A DNA stretch of 64,000 nucleotides from Flavobacteriales bacterium (GCA_020635515.1 JACJZS010000002.1:558001-622000), one strand, 5' to 3'. Counted from the stretch's first letter, positions 51,309 through 60,075 are shown. Numbers and translations are program-made. Notes: a model not told the origin generated them from the sequence alone.

Positions 51309-51758
51309 ATGATTCTTCTAACCAAAATATTCCGTTTTGAAACCGCACATGCCTTAGCAGGATATACTGGAAAATGCAAAAATGTGCACGGTCATTCCTA
51401 TCAGCTTCATGTAACTGTTTCTGGAATTCCAGAGAAAAACGAGAATTCTCCTACCTATGGAATGGTTATCGACTTTGGAGATTTAAAAGAAATCGTAAAT
51501 AAAAATATCATTACTATTTTCGATCACGCCACAGTACTCAATGAAAATTCATCATCTATAACCTTAGGGAAATATTTAGAAGAAAATAATCATCGTGTAG
51601 TATATATGCAAACGCAACCTACATGCGAAAATATGTTGTATTATTTTGCAGAAATTTTAGAGCAAAAACTACCTAATCATGTACGTTTAGAAAAATTAAA
51701 ATTATTTGAAACTGAAAATTCCTACGGAGAATGGATTCGCAAAGACAACATACAATAA
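51309..51758 (+). CDS. queD: 6-carboxytetrahydropterin synthase family protein
   Basis: A 149-residue protein of the PTPS/QueD family, which makes the queuosine precursor 6-carboxytetrahydropterin. Zinc-binding histidines lie in FETAHALAG and CKNVHGHSYQLHV, and the catalytic set is completed by FDHATVLN and the ETENSYGEW end. QueD normally works with QueE and QueC, which are not in the window. Its end overlaps the lpxH start by 28 bases. Confidence 0.93.
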   Translation: MILLTKIFRFETAHALAGYTGKCKNVHGHSYQLHVTVSGIPEKNENSPTYGMVIDFGDLKEIVNKNIITIFDHATVLNENSSSITLGKYLEENNHRVVYMQTQPTCENMLYYFAEILEQKLPNHVRLEKLKLFETENSYGEWIRKDNIQ

Positions 51759-52510
51759 ACCTTCCGCAAGGAAAAAAAATTTATTTCTGCTCCGACCAAC
51801 ACTTTGGAGCTCCCAACAGAGAAAAATCAAAGGTAAGAGAGGAGAAATTTATTTCTTTTCTAAATGAAATTAAATCTGATTGTCGTACACTTTTTTTACT
51901 TGGCGATTTGTTTGATTTTTGGCATGAATACAAAACAGTAGTACCAAAAGGATTTATTCGCGTACTTGGTAAACTAGCAGAATTATCCGATTCTGGGATA
52001 AAAATCTATTTTTTTGTTGGCAATCATGATCTTTGGATGAACAATTACCTAGAAGAAGAGTTAAACATCACTACTTTTTTTTCTAAGCAAGAATTTTTGA
52101 TTAATGGAAAACAATTTTTAATTGCACATGGAGATGGTTTAGGTCCTGGTGATAAAGGATATAAACGAATGAAGAAAGTCTTTACTAATCCATTTTGTAA
52201 ATTTCTATTTCGTTGGTTGCATCCTGATTTAGGAGTTCAACTAGGCAATTATCTTTCCAGGAAAAACAAACTCATTAGCGGTGACGAGGATATTCATTTT
52301 TTAGGAGAAGAAAATGAATGGTTGGTGCAATACGCTAAACATAAACTCAAACAAAAACACTACGATTATTTTATTTTTGGTCACAGACACCTTCCACTGG
52401 AAATACCAATAGAAAATAGTTTATACATCAATCTTGGCGATTGGATTTCTTACTTTACGTATGCTGTTTTTAGCGAAGATAAAATCGAATTAAAAGAATA
52501 CAAAAAGTAA
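51731..52510 (+). CDS. lpxH: UDP-2,3-diacylglucosamine diphosphatase (LpxH type)
   Basis: A 259-residue calcineurin-like metallophosphatase of lipid A synthesis. Motifs in order are FCSDQHFGAP (DxH), LFLLGDLFDFWHEY (GDxxD), FFVGNHDLWM (GNHD), LIAHGDGLGPGD and YFIFGHRHLPL (GHxH). All metal ligands appear to be present. The ATG at 51731 lies within the end of queD; no later ATG precedes the first motif, so this or a nearby alternative start is used. Confidence 0.9.
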   Translation: MDSQRQHTINLPQGKKIYFCSDQHFGAPNREKSKVREEKFISFLNEIKSDCRTLFLLGDLFDFWHEYKTVVPKGFIRVLGKLAELSDSGIKIYFFVGNHDLWMNNYLEEELNITTFFSKQEFLINGKQFLIAHGDGLGPGDKGYKRMKKVFTNPFCKFLFRWLHPDLGVQLGNYLSRKNKLISGDEDIHFLGEENEWLVQYAKHKLKQKHYDYFIFGHRHLPLEIPIENSLYINLGDWISYFTYAVFSEDKIELKEYKK

Positions 52511-52513
52511 ACT

Positions 52514-53812
52514 TTAATTCTGATTAACTTTAAGAATAAATTTCTTTTTCTTTCCTCGTTGAATCAAAATAAATTTATCGTTAATTAAATTTTCTTTAGT
52601 AAGAACTATCTCTTCTGAATTTACTTTTTCTTGATTAATTGAAAGAGAATTCTCTTTTATTGCACGCCTTACCTCACTTCTACTTGGTAAAAAACCGCTT
52701 ATATCTGTAAGTACATCGACTATATTTTCATTAAAATCAGTAATAGAAATTTCCTTTTGTGGAACTCCATCAAATACGGAAACAAAGGTTTGTTCATCGA
52801 GATTAAATAAATCTTCTTTGGTACTGTTTCCGAATAAAATTTGTGTCGCTTGTATTGCTTTTTCGTAAGCATCTTTTCCGTGCACAAAAGTAGTAACTTC
52901 TTCTGCCAATTTTTTCTGAAGTAAAAATAAGTGCGGTTCTTCTCTGTGCTTTTCGATTAATCCATCGACTTCTTCTTTTGGTAAGAATGTAAATATTTTA
53001 ATGTATTTTTCTGCATCTTCATCACTTACTTTCATCCAAAACTGATAAAATAAATACGGAGATGTTTTATCTGCATCTAACCAAACATTCCCTGATTCTG
53101 ATTTCCCAAATTTAGAACCATCGGACTTGGTAATAAGCGGACATGTAATTGCAAATGCTTTTGCTTCGTCGTCATTTAACCTTCGCACTAATTCTGTTCC
53201 TGTGGTAATATTTCCCCACTGATCGGAACCACCAAGCTGAGCTTTACAATTGTAGTTTTTATGTAAGTGATAAAAATCGTAACCCTGGATTAATTGGTAG
53301 GTAAATTCTGTAAAAGACATTCCTGCACCACTTTCTCCTGAAAGGCGTTTTTTTACCGAATCTTTACTCATCATATAGTTTACAGTAATTCTTTTTCCTA
53401 CATCACGAGCAAAATTAATAAAGCTGAAATCTTTCATCCAATCGTAATTATTTACCAACACGGGAGCATTTTCTTCGGTGGAATTAAAATCCAAAAAACG
53501 AGAAAGAACACTTTTGATTCCTGCTACGTTTTTATTTAATGTCTTTTCGTCAAGCAAGTTTCTTTCATCTGATTTCCCTGAGGGATCACCAATCATTCCC
53601 GTTGCACCACCAACAAGAGCTATTGGTTTATGTCCGTGTTTATACAAATGAACAAGTAAAATAATAGGAACTAAACTTCCGATATGCAACGAGTCTGATG
53701 TGGGGTCAAAACCAATGTATGCAGTTGTTTTTTCGTTATTAAATTGTTCTTCTGTTCCAGGAATTGTATCGTGAATCAATCCTCTCCACTTAAGTTCTTC
53801 TACCAATGACAT
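52514..53812 (-). CDS. tyrS: Tyrosine--tRNA ligase
   Basis: From ATG 53812 the protein has 432 residues; an upstream ATG at 53836 adds eight residues absent from the family. The N-terminus MSLVEELKWRGLIHDT is typical. The HIGH-type motif is DPTSDSLHIGSLVP, the tyrosine pocket YQLIQGYDFYHL and GGSDQWGN, the KMSKS-type loop GSKFGKSESGN. The C-terminal S4-like domain is LPSRSEVRRAIKENSLSIN. It lies convergent with lpxH, only 3 bases apart, without a terminator between. Confidence 0.97.
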   Translation of the reverse strand: MSLVEELKWRGLIHDTIPGTEEQFNNEKTTAYIGFDPTSDSLHIGSLVPIILLVHLYKHGHKPIALVGGATGMIGDPSGKSDERNLLDEKTLNKNVAGIKSVLSRFLDFNSTEENAPVLVNNYDWMKDFSFINFARDVGKRITVNYMMSKDSVKKRLSGESGAGMSFTEFTYQLIQGYDFYHLHKNYNCKAQLGGSDQWGNITTGTELVRRLNDDEAKAFAITCPLITKSDGSKFGKSESGNVWLDADKTSPYLFYQFWMKVSDEDAEKYIKIFTFLPKEEVDGLIEKHREEPHLFLLQKKLAEEVTTFVHGKDAYEKAIQATQILFGNSTKEDLFNLDEQTFVSVFDGVPQKEISITDFNENIVDVLTDISGFLPSRSEVRRAIKENSLSINQEKVNSEEIVLTKENLINDKFILIQRGKKKKFILKVNQN

Positions 53813-53933
53813 AATTTCAAATTTATTCTTCTGCAAAAGTAAATCTATTAATGGAGATTCGCAAGGTGGAATTTCCTTAATTCCAGTTTGTTTTTATTTA
53901 TATTTGTTATTGCCAATAAAACAAAAAAACTAC

Positions 53934-54314
53934 ATGAGGCTTATAACTTTCTTAACTCTATTTATTTCAAGCTTTACTTTTAGTCAAAATGACAAATACT
54001 GGTATCGCTTTGATATCGAAGATACAACTATAAATTCACTTTCTTCAACGCTTGGTTTTAAAGATATTAAGGGGAATATAAAGATTAAACCTGCTTTTTT
54101 GAGTCCGCTAACTCGAAATAAACGATTTGAAAAAGTTGTTGCAGTAACTGAAATCCCTAAACTAAATGGTAAAAGTTACTACTTAAATAAAACCGAAAAA
54201 GAATTTGGAATTGATAGTGTTTATACTTTTGATTTTATGCACGACACAGAACAAGAAGGTTTTATTAGATTTTCGGTTGGTAGATACTTAGGGCTCAAGC
54301 ATAAAAGTTTTTGA
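53934..54314 (+). CDS. Small exported protein, WG-repeat-like
   Basis: From ATG 53934 (126 residues) the signal peptide MRLITFLTLFISSFTFSQ is clean; an earlier in-frame codon at 53904 lies within the promoter. The mature part contains GFKDIKGNIKIKPAFLSP, which looks like one WG-repeat unit (GYxDxxGxxxIxPxF). The remainder (YYLNKTEKEFGIDSVYTFDF) is unique. It is short for a WG-repeat protein and could be a truncated descendant. A -7 element TATATTTG lies at 53899-53906. The function is unknown. Confidence 0.6.
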   Translation: MRLITFLTLFISSFTFSQNDKYWYRFDIEDTTINSLSSTLGFKDIKGNIKIKPAFLSPLTRNKRFEKVVAVTEIPKLNGKSYYLNKTEKEFGIDSVYTFDFMHDTEQEGFIRFSVGRYLGLKHKSF

Positions 54315-54338
54315 GAAAATATTGAGAAAATGCAAAAT

Positions 54339-54379
54339 AAAAAAACCTCAACTATTTAATAATAAATATGTTGAGGTTT
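54339..54379 (-). terminator. Terminator after tRNA-Gln
   Basis: Perfect 10-bp arms AAACCTCAAC (54343-54352) and complement (54370-54379) with a long loop; on the minus strand a run of T follows (54339-54345). Confidence 0.75.
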
Positions 54380-54387
54380 GTAAGATG

Positions 54388-54458
54388 TAGACCCACAGGG
54401 ATTCGAACCCCGAATAACGGTACCAAAAACCGGTGTGTTACCATTACACTATGGGTCT
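54388..54458 (-). tRNA. tRNA-Gln (TTG)
   Basis: The minus strand gives a 71-base tRNA: acceptor AGACCCA paired with TGGGTCT, D-arm TAGTGTAATGGTAACAC, anticodon loop TTTTGGT with anticodon TTG, and T-arm GGGGTTCGAATCCC. The first anticodon-stem pair is a C-T mismatch, the other four pair. The 3' CCA is not encoded. Confidence 0.96.
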
Positions 54459-54525
54459 GTTTTTGAAAACGTTTTGCAAATTTATAGCTTATAATTTAAT
54501 TATGCAAGAGCAAAAATATATTTTT

Positions 54526-55083
54526 TTATATTTTTCTTTTCTGAGCTTTTAACGTTGTAAGAATTTCTCCTAATTCATAACCTCTTTCATGGAGGAGAAG
54601 AATATAATAGAAAAAAACATCGGCAGCTTCACCTAAAAATAGTTCATCATTTTCCTTACCAGCTTCTATAACTAATTCTACGGCTTCTTCACCAAATTTT
54701 TTTGCAATTTTAGGCGGTCCCTTTCTTATTATAGTATTGATTTTAGAGTTTTTTTGTGCTCTTATATTTTTTTGAATTTGAGATTCTATTCTTCTAAGGT
54801 AAGTATACGAATCTTTATTAAGCTCATTAAATTGCGTTTCTAAACGATAATGTAGAGAGTCTTTATTTACTTTTACTTTTACAAGAACATTTCCCAAATT
54901 ATCCTTTAGTACCTCTTTTATAATGTACTGATCTATATTTGTCCTAGAACTCTCCAAAGAAATATAGGAATTTTCTTTTATTTTATGAATGTCCTCTAAT
55001 TTTACTTTTTTTAAACCTAGAACTTTCATTGTTCTGTAATCTTGGAATACAACAGAATATTCCTGATTTTCGCGTACCTCCAT
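54526..55083 (-). CDS. hisE: HisIE-like protein: intact HisE domain, decayed HisI domain
   Basis: A 185-residue protein. Residues 93-185 are a phosphoribosyl-ATP pyrophosphatase (HisE/MazG fold): GPPKIAKKFGEEAVELVIEA at 122-141 and GEAADVFFYYILLLHERG at 151-168, with the metal-binding acidic residues present. Residues 8-88 follow the shape of a HisI cyclohydrolase (VVFQDYRTMKVLGL; LESSRT; the end ETQFNE) but lack its catalytic parts. The DCDxD motif is replaced by KDNLGN, and no cysteine occurs in the domain, so the zinc site is gone. HisI activity is not possible here. No other his gene is near. It may be kept as a nucleotide pyrophosphatase, or be on its way to loss. Confidence 0.8.
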   Translation of the reverse strand: MEVRENQEYSVVFQDYRTMKVLGLKKVKLEDIHKIKENSYISLESSRTNIDQYIIKEVLKDNLGNVLVKVKVNKDSLHYRLETQFNELNKDSYTYLRRIESQIQKNIRAQKNSKINTIIRKGPPKIAKKFGEEAVELVIEAGKENDELFLGEAADVFFYYILLLHERGYELGEILTTLKAQKRKI

Positions 55084-55162
55084 CGTTTTTTAGTATATAC
55101 AATGCTAAGCTAGATATATTTTTTAATTATTCAAAATTATATTCTACAAAGACCGTTTTTTA

Positions 55163-55170
55163 TACCTTTG
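55163..55170 (+). promoter_or_regulatory. -7 element of the omega-amidase gene
   Basis: TACCTTTG, only 4 bases before the ATG at 55175, so the transcript should start at or next to the start codon (leaderless or nearly so). Confidence 0.55.
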
Positions 55171-55174
55171 ATTA

Positions 55175-55957
55175 ATGAACATAAAAGAACATTTAAAAAT
55201 AGTTGTTGTGGAATTTTCTCCTTTCTGGAAAAACAAAAAAGCAAATTTTAACTATTTAAATAAATTATTAGAAAATGTAGAAACCGACCTTATTATTTTA
55301 CCTGAAATGTTTAATACTGGATTTTGTATGGAATCAGTAGTAATTTCAGAAAAAGAAAATGGTATCACATTTGAATTTATGCAAAAACTTTCAACAAAAC
55401 TAAAATGTTGTATTTTAGGTAGTTTTGCTGTAGAAGAAGAAAGTAGATTCTATAATCGTATATTCGTTGTAAATCAAGGAGAATTAATAGCAAAGTATAA
55501 TAAAAGACATTTATTTACCTATGCAAAAGAGCATAAAAATTACGCAAAAGGAAGAGATAAAGTAGTGTTTGATTTATTTGGCTGGAAACTTAACTTAACG
55601 ATTTGCTATGATTTACGTTTTCCTGTATGGAATAAAAATGCTGATAATTACGATATTTTAATTAACGTAGCCTCTTTCCCTAAATCTAGAATCCATGCGT
55701 GGAATACTTTGCTTGACGCTCGTGCTATAGAAAATCAATGTTATACTGTAGGTTGCAATAGAACAGGAATAGATGGAAATAAAATAGAATACAACGGAAG
55801 TTCAAAAGTAGTAGATTTTTCAGGTAAAATTTTAAACCCAAATAAAGCTAAATCAGAACTTTTAGAGTATAAATTGAGTTACAGCAAACTTATAGATTTT
55901 AGAGAAAAGTATCCATTCCTAAAAGATTCCGACTCTTTTGAAATAAATAATTTATAG
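55175..55957 (+). CDS. Omega-amidase / nitrilase-superfamily amidohydrolase
   Basis: A 260-residue C-N hydrolase. The catalytic triad is visible: Glu in LIILPEMFNTGF, Lys in YNKRHLFTYAKE and Cys in NLTICYDLRFPVWN. The FNTGFCME and TYAKEHKNYAKG details match the YafV/Nit2 omega-amidase group, which hydrolyses alpha-ketoglutaramate and similar amides (metabolite repair). There is no signal peptide. It is divergent from the hisE gene. Length is typical. Confidence 0.9.
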   Translation: MNIKEHLKIVVVEFSPFWKNKKANFNYLNKLLENVETDLIILPEMFNTGFCMESVVISEKENGITFEFMQKLSTKLKCCILGSFAVEEESRFYNRIFVVNQGELIAKYNKRHLFTYAKEHKNYAKGRDKVVFDLFGWKLNLTICYDLRFPVWNKNADNYDILINVASFPKSRIHAWNTLLDARAIENQCYTVGCNRTGIDGNKIEYNGSSKVVDFSGKILNPNKAKSELLEYKLSYSKLIDFREKYPFLKDSDSFEINNL

Positions 55958-56040
55958 CTAGTTAGAATTCTACGAAAGAGCTTATTTTTTAAACACCAAA
56001 AGAAGTATTTTATCAATCTTTTACATTTGCTTATTAAATC

Positions 56041-56199
56041 TACATCAATCATATTAAAGAATGTTTACAAAATACTATCATTCCTTTTATAGTAGAGTAC
56101 GAATTCAAGATTCTCTATTACAAAGGATTATCCGAATACCCTAAAATTAAAAATTACCTGACCGATACCTACCTATCTGATCAAGATAATGAGAGTTAA
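56041..56199 (+). pseudogene. C-terminal remnant of a Fic family gene
   Basis: In one frame without a start codon the sequence reads YINHIKECLQNTIIPFIVEY, then KILYYKGLSEYPKIKNYLTD and TYLSDQDNES before TAA at 56197. This resembles the end of one Fic subfamily, where RECLxNxIVPF, YYRGLxEY and YLxDTCLSxQD follow each other. A stop in the same frame at 56032-56034 and the absence of any Fic core upstream show it is a fragment. It fills most of the 308-base gap between the omega-amidase and PH-domain genes; the rest shows nothing. The call rests on remembered family patterns. Confidence 0.6.
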
Positions 56200-56265
56200 T
56201 AACGTATTTTGAAGTAGATTTGTGAAAATCTGAATAATACAAAGTAGATTACACTCATATACGAT

Positions 56266-56865
56266 TTAACTACCATGATAATTCAGCAGTCTTTGCTTAT
56301 GTAAGTCAAACTCTTCAGCACTTAAAATTCCTTTCTCTTTCAATTCAACTAATTTATGAATTTCATCAGCAATAGAAATATTTGCATTCACATTCACAAA
56401 ACTCTGCTTTGTGTTCTTTTTAATTTTTCTAATTAAAGAATTAATTGACCCAGTTAATTCTTTTGCTTCAGTCATTCCAGAACTTGAAAAAGAAGAAGTT
56501 GTACCTTCTGTTCTTCTTATTGTAATAGATGCAAATCCAAAAATTGTAGCAAATATCCCTTTTTCAAAATATGATTCATAAATATCCTCTAGAGGAATTT
56601 CATAATAAGTTTTATTCCATGGCAAAAATCCAGATTTGAAAACTAAATCTTCATTTGTCAAAACCATACTGACTGATTTATTTGCTAAAACTGTAATTAT
56701 ACCCAAAGTTAAAAATATAATTCCTCCTATAAAATTTTTTGACAATATAGACAGAGCACCAATTATTAATAAAATTACAGGAATAACATAAGTAACCCAA
56801 TGCTTTTTTGAAATTACCAAAACAGTATTAACTTGTCTATCATGAGAATGTCTAATTTGTTCCAT
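56266..56865 (-). CDS. PH-like (bPH_2) membrane protein with SHOCT tail
   Basis: A 199-residue protein. Two hydrophobic segments (about 26-42 and 46-62) precede a bacterial PH-like domain (SVSMVLTNEDLVFKSGFLPW, then TYYEIPLEDIYESYFE and FASITIRRTEG). The C-terminus is a SHOCT motif: ADEIHKLVELKEKGILSAEE followed by FDLHKQRLL. SHOCT tails are thought to aid oligomerisation or anchoring. The function is unknown. It has normal start and codon use and stands alone behind the htpG terminator. Confidence 0.82.
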   Translation of the reverse strand: MEQIRHSHDRQVNTVLVISKKHWVTYVIPVILLIIGALSILSKNFIGGIIFLTLGIITVLANKSVSMVLTNEDLVFKSGFLPWNKTYYEIPLEDIYESYFEKGIFATIFGFASITIRRTEGTTSSFSSSGMTEAKELTGSINSLIRKIKKNTKQSFVNVNANISIADEIHKLVELKEKGILSAEEFDLHKQRLLNYHGS

Positions 56866-56950
56866 ATGTATCGTTTTTTTTCAATAAACATTATTCTAAA
56901 AGTATGATATTATAATTTTCTACTATTTTACTAGAACACAAAACTAAACA

Positions 56951-56979
56951 AAAAAAGCCACTTATTTCTAAGTGACTTT
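56951..56979 (-). terminator. Terminator after htpG
   Basis: Arms AAAGCCACTTA (56954-56964) and TAAGTGACTTT (56969-56979), one wobble, 4-base loop; on the minus strand six or more T follow. Confidence 0.85.
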
Positions 56980-57000
56980 CAATTAAGTATTAACTGTATT

Positions 57001-58890
57001 TTACTTTATAAGTTCGAAGCTTCTTTTCACAAAGGAAGTAAGTTCTTCTCCTTTAAGTAGATTTTGTGAAAGCTTTGCCAAATCAACCGCTTGTTTTATC
57101 AGCGATTCTTTTTGTGAGTCGTCAGCTTTTGCAAGAACATCTTTTGCAAATTGATGATTAGAATTGATTACCAAGTTATACATTTCAGGTAAATTTCCCA
57201 TTCCAAACATTCCTCCTCCACCAACTTGACTTTGCTCTTTCATTCTTCTCATAAACTCAGGTTGAACAATTTTAATTGGCGTAGAATCAGAATCCAATGC
57301 TTCTAACTGAACGGTAAATTTCTCCTTAGGAACCACTTTTTCTACCGACTCTTTTAATTGCTTTTCCTCGTCTTCGCTTAATACTGAAACTCTATTTTCT
57401 TCTTTTTTAATTAAATTTTCTATAGAATCAGAATCCACACGTACAAACTGAACTTTCTCGTTTGACATTTCTATCTTTTGAATCAAGTGCGGAACAAGTG
57501 GAGAATCTAAAAGCAATACTTCGTATCCTTTCCCTTGAGCTTCTTCTATGTACGAATGTTGAGCATCTTTGTCTGACGCATAAAGAAGCATCACGTTATC
57601 ATCTTTATCTGTTTGTAATGGTTTTACTTTTTCTATGAATTCATCGAGTAAAAAATACTCATCTTTTACCGTTGGATACAATGCAAACTTTCCTGCTTTC
57701 TCATTGAATTTATCATCGGAAATCATTCCGTATTCAATCACAATCTTTATATCATTCCATTTTTTAATGTAATCTTCCTTTTGATTTTTATAAATAGAAA
57801 GTAATTTATCCGCTACCTTTTTAGAAATATAATTCGAAATTTTCTTCACATTTCCGTCCGCTTGCAAATACGAACGAGATACGTTTAGTGGAATATCAGG
57901 AGAGTCAATTACACCACGAAGCATCGTAAGAAAGTCTGGGACAATTCCTTCTACATTGTCCGTTACAAAAACTTGATTTTGGTACAATTGAATTTTGTCT
58001 TTCTGAACTTGTAAATTATGGTTTAATTTAGGAAAATATAAAATCCCTGTAAGATTAAACGGATAATCTACATTTAAATGAATGTGAAATAACGGCTCTT
58101 CAAACTGCATCGGATACAGTTCTCTATAAAAACTTTGGTAATCTTCATCTTTTAAATCCGTTGGATTTTTTGTCCACGCAGGATTAGGATTATTGATGAT
58201 GTTATCTACTTCTTTGTACTCCGTTTTATAATCCTCAGGAGCATCTTCTGGTTTTGGCAATGCTTCTTGTTTAGTTCCAAATTTAATTGGAATTGGCATA
58301 AACTTATTGTACTTGGTAAGTAGTTCAGAAATTCTATTTTCTTCTAAAAACTCGGTAGAATCTTCCGCAATGTGAAGAATTATTTCTGTTCCTCTTTCTT
58401 TTTTATCGTTTTCTTCTAAAGTAAATTCAGGAGAACCATCACACGTCCAACGAACTGCAGGAACTTCTTCTACATGAGATTTCGTAATGATTTCTACTTT
58501 TTCTGCCACCATAAATGCAGAGTAGAAACCAAGACCAAAGTGACCTATAATTCCCGAATCAGGAACTTTATCTTTGTATTTTTCCACGAATTCTTCTGCT
58601 CCAGAAAACGCAACTTGATTAATGTATTTTTCTACTTCTTCGGCAGACATTCCAATTCCTTGATCGATGATGTGGATTTTTTTATTGTCTTTATCCACTT
58701 TTACCTCAATAATTGGGTTTCCGTATTCTGATTTTGTTTCTCCTACCTGAGAAAGATGCTTTAGCTTTAACGTTGCATCAGTTGCATTGGAGATAAGTTC
58801 ACGTAAAAATATTTCGTGATCGGAGTAAAGAAATTTTTTGATAAGCGGAAAAATATTCTCCACAGAAACTTTGATACTTCCTTTTGCCAT
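57001..58890 (-). CDS. htpG: Molecular chaperone HtpG (Hsp90)
   Basis: A 629-residue Hsp90 homologue. GHKL ATP-site motifs are LRELISNATDATLKL, IIDQGIGMSAEEVEKYI and GIIGHFGLGFYSAFMVA; the middle domain has the NVSRSYLQ catalytic-loop region. The C-terminal domain ends EELTSFVKRSFELIK. It folds and stabilises client proteins in the cytoplasm. The first residues MAKGSIKVSVENIFPLIKKF fit the family, so the start is right. A terminator follows. Confidence 0.97.
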   Translation of the reverse strand: MAKGSIKVSVENIFPLIKKFLYSDHEIFLRELISNATDATLKLKHLSQVGETKSEYGNPIIEVKVDKDNKKIHIIDQGIGMSAEEVEKYINQVAFSGAEEFVEKYKDKVPDSGIIGHFGLGFYSAFMVAEKVEIITKSHVEEVPAVRWTCDGSPEFTLEENDKKERGTEIILHIAEDSTEFLEENRISELLTKYNKFMPIPIKFGTKQEALPKPEDAPEDYKTEYKEVDNIINNPNPAWTKNPTDLKDEDYQSFYRELYPMQFEEPLFHIHLNVDYPFNLTGILYFPKLNHNLQVQKDKIQLYQNQVFVTDNVEGIVPDFLTMLRGVIDSPDIPLNVSRSYLQADGNVKKISNYISKKVADKLLSIYKNQKEDYIKKWNDIKIVIEYGMISDDKFNEKAGKFALYPTVKDEYFLLDEFIEKVKPLQTDKDDNVMLLYASDKDAQHSYIEEAQGKGYEVLLLDSPLVPHLIQKIEMSNEKVQFVRVDSDSIENLIKKEENRVSVLSEDEEKQLKESVEKVVPKEKFTVQLEALDSDSTPIKIVQPEFMRRMKEQSQVGGGGMFGMGNLPEMYNLVINSNHQFAKDVLAKADDSQKESLIKQAVDLAKLSQNLLKGEELTSFVKRSFELIK

Positions 58891-58989
58891 AATATTTGTA
58901 TTTTTAACTTCACATTACGACAAAACAGATACCAAAGATAAAATATTGTCAATTTGGCAGATTGCAGAATCTACTTAACTAATTATTCA

Positions 58990-59020
58990 TTGTTCTAACT
59001 TTAAAATTTATGTACATTTG
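58990..59020 (+). promoter_or_regulatory. Promoter of ruvX-def
   Basis: TTG (58990-58992), 20 bases, TACATTTG (59013-59020): full consensus. The ATG at 59027 is 6 bases downstream, so the message is likely leaderless. An in-frame TTG codon at 59018 overlaps the element and is not the start. Confidence 0.75.
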
Positions 59021-59026
59021 CACGAT

Positions 59027-59446
59027 ATGCCAAAAGCAATTGCCTTAGATTACGGAAAAAAAAGAGTTGGAATCGCAGAAACTGATGATTTGCAAATAGT
59101 TGCAAGCGGACTTACCACAGTAGAAACCAATCATTTAATTCCATTTTTAGATGATTATATAAAACAAAACATAGTTGAAGTAATGGTAATAGGAGAATCC
59201 AAAACACTAAATAACGAATACAACGAAATAGAAAAAGATATTATTCAGCTTATAAAAAAATTAAATAATCGATTTTCCGAATTAAAAATTAAACGAATCG
59301 ATGAGCGATTTACTTCAAAAATTGCCTCGTATGCAATAAGCCAAAGCGGAATGAATAAAAAGAAAAGACAAAACAAAGCTCTTATAGATGAAATAAGTGC
59401 AACCTTGATTTTACAATCGTATTTAGAACAAAAAACATACTTTTAA
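59027..59446 (+). CDS. ruvX: Putative Holliday junction resolvase / pre-16S rRNA nuclease (YqgF)
   Basis: A 139-residue RNase H-fold protein from ATG 59027 (MPKAIALDYGKKRVGIAETD), with the catalytic Asp in ALDYGKKRVG, Glu in MVIGESKT and the KRIDERFTS and LIDEISATLILQSYL segments. YqgF processes the 5' end of 16S rRNA in E. coli; the resolvase role is less certain. def follows 4 bases later, so the two form an operon. Confidence 0.93.
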   Translation: MPKAIALDYGKKRVGIAETDDLQIVASGLTTVETNHLIPFLDDYIKQNIVEVMVIGESKTLNNEYNEIEKDIIQLIKKLNNRFSELKIKRIDERFTSKIASYAISQSGMNKKKRQNKALIDEISATLILQSYLEQKTYF

Positions 59447-59450
59447 TTAT

Positions 59451-60020
59451 ATGATACTTCCCATTTATTTATACGGAGATACTATTCTAAGAAAAAAATG
59501 CAAAGACATAGAAAAATCGCATCAAAACCTTAGCGAATTGATTGAAAATATGTTTGAAACCATGTATAATGCTCAAGGAGTTGGTCTTGCTGCTCCTCAA
59601 ATTGGATTAGATTTACGTATTTTTATAGTCGATGCTTCTCCTATGGGAGAAGACGAACAATTTAGTGATATACAAGAAGAGTTAAAAGATTTTAAGCGAG
59701 TATTCATTAATGCTAAAAAAATTAATGAAGAAGGTGAAAGTTGGAAATTTACTGAAGGTTGTCTTAGTATTCCCGATATACGTGAAAACGTATCACGACC
59801 CGAAAAAATAACTTTGGAATATTACGATGAGAACTTTGAAAAGAAAACCGAAACCTTTACTGATATTCGAGCTCGAATTGTTCAACACGAATACGATCAT
59901 ATAGAAGGGATTCTATTTTTGGATTATTTAAGTGCTCTTAAACGAAAACTACTTACCAAAAAACTTACTAAAATCGCTAAAGGATTAGCCAACATTGACT
60001 ACAAAACCAAACGAAAATAA
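59451..60020 (+). CDS. def: Peptide deformylase
   Basis: A 189-residue metalloenzyme removing the N-terminal formyl group from new proteins. The three motifs are intact: GVGLAAPQIGLD (motif 1), TEGCLSIPDI (motif 2, metal Cys) and QHEYDHIEGILFLD (motif 3, HExxH variant). It is a type I-like form with a Bacteroidota C-terminal tail. It follows ruvX by 4 bases and ends at a terminator. Confidence 0.96.
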   Translation: MILPIYLYGDTILRKKCKDIEKSHQNLSELIENMFETMYNAQGVGLAAPQIGLDLRIFIVDASPMGEDEQFSDIQEELKDFKRVFINAKKINEEGESWKFTEGCLSIPDIRENVSRPEKITLEYYDENFEKKTETFTDIRARIVQHEYDHIEGILFLDYLSALKRKLLTKKLTKIAKGLANIDYKTKRK

Positions 60021-60024
60021 AAAA

Positions 60025-60048
60025 GAGAGATTACTAAAATAATCTCTC
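60025..60048. terminator. Terminator between def and rlpA
   Basis: Perfect 9-bp arms GAGAGATTA (60025-60033) and complement (60040-60048), 6-base loop, with A- and T-rich flanks, between convergent genes. Confidence 0.75.
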
Positions 60049-60075
60049 CTCTTTAACATAAAATATTCTACCTGA

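Noticed and set aside
54388..54458. tRNA-Gln as a pseudogene because of a C-T mismatch in the anticodon stem
   Set aside because: Only the outermost pair is affected and all other arms and invariant bases are intact, so it should be functional.
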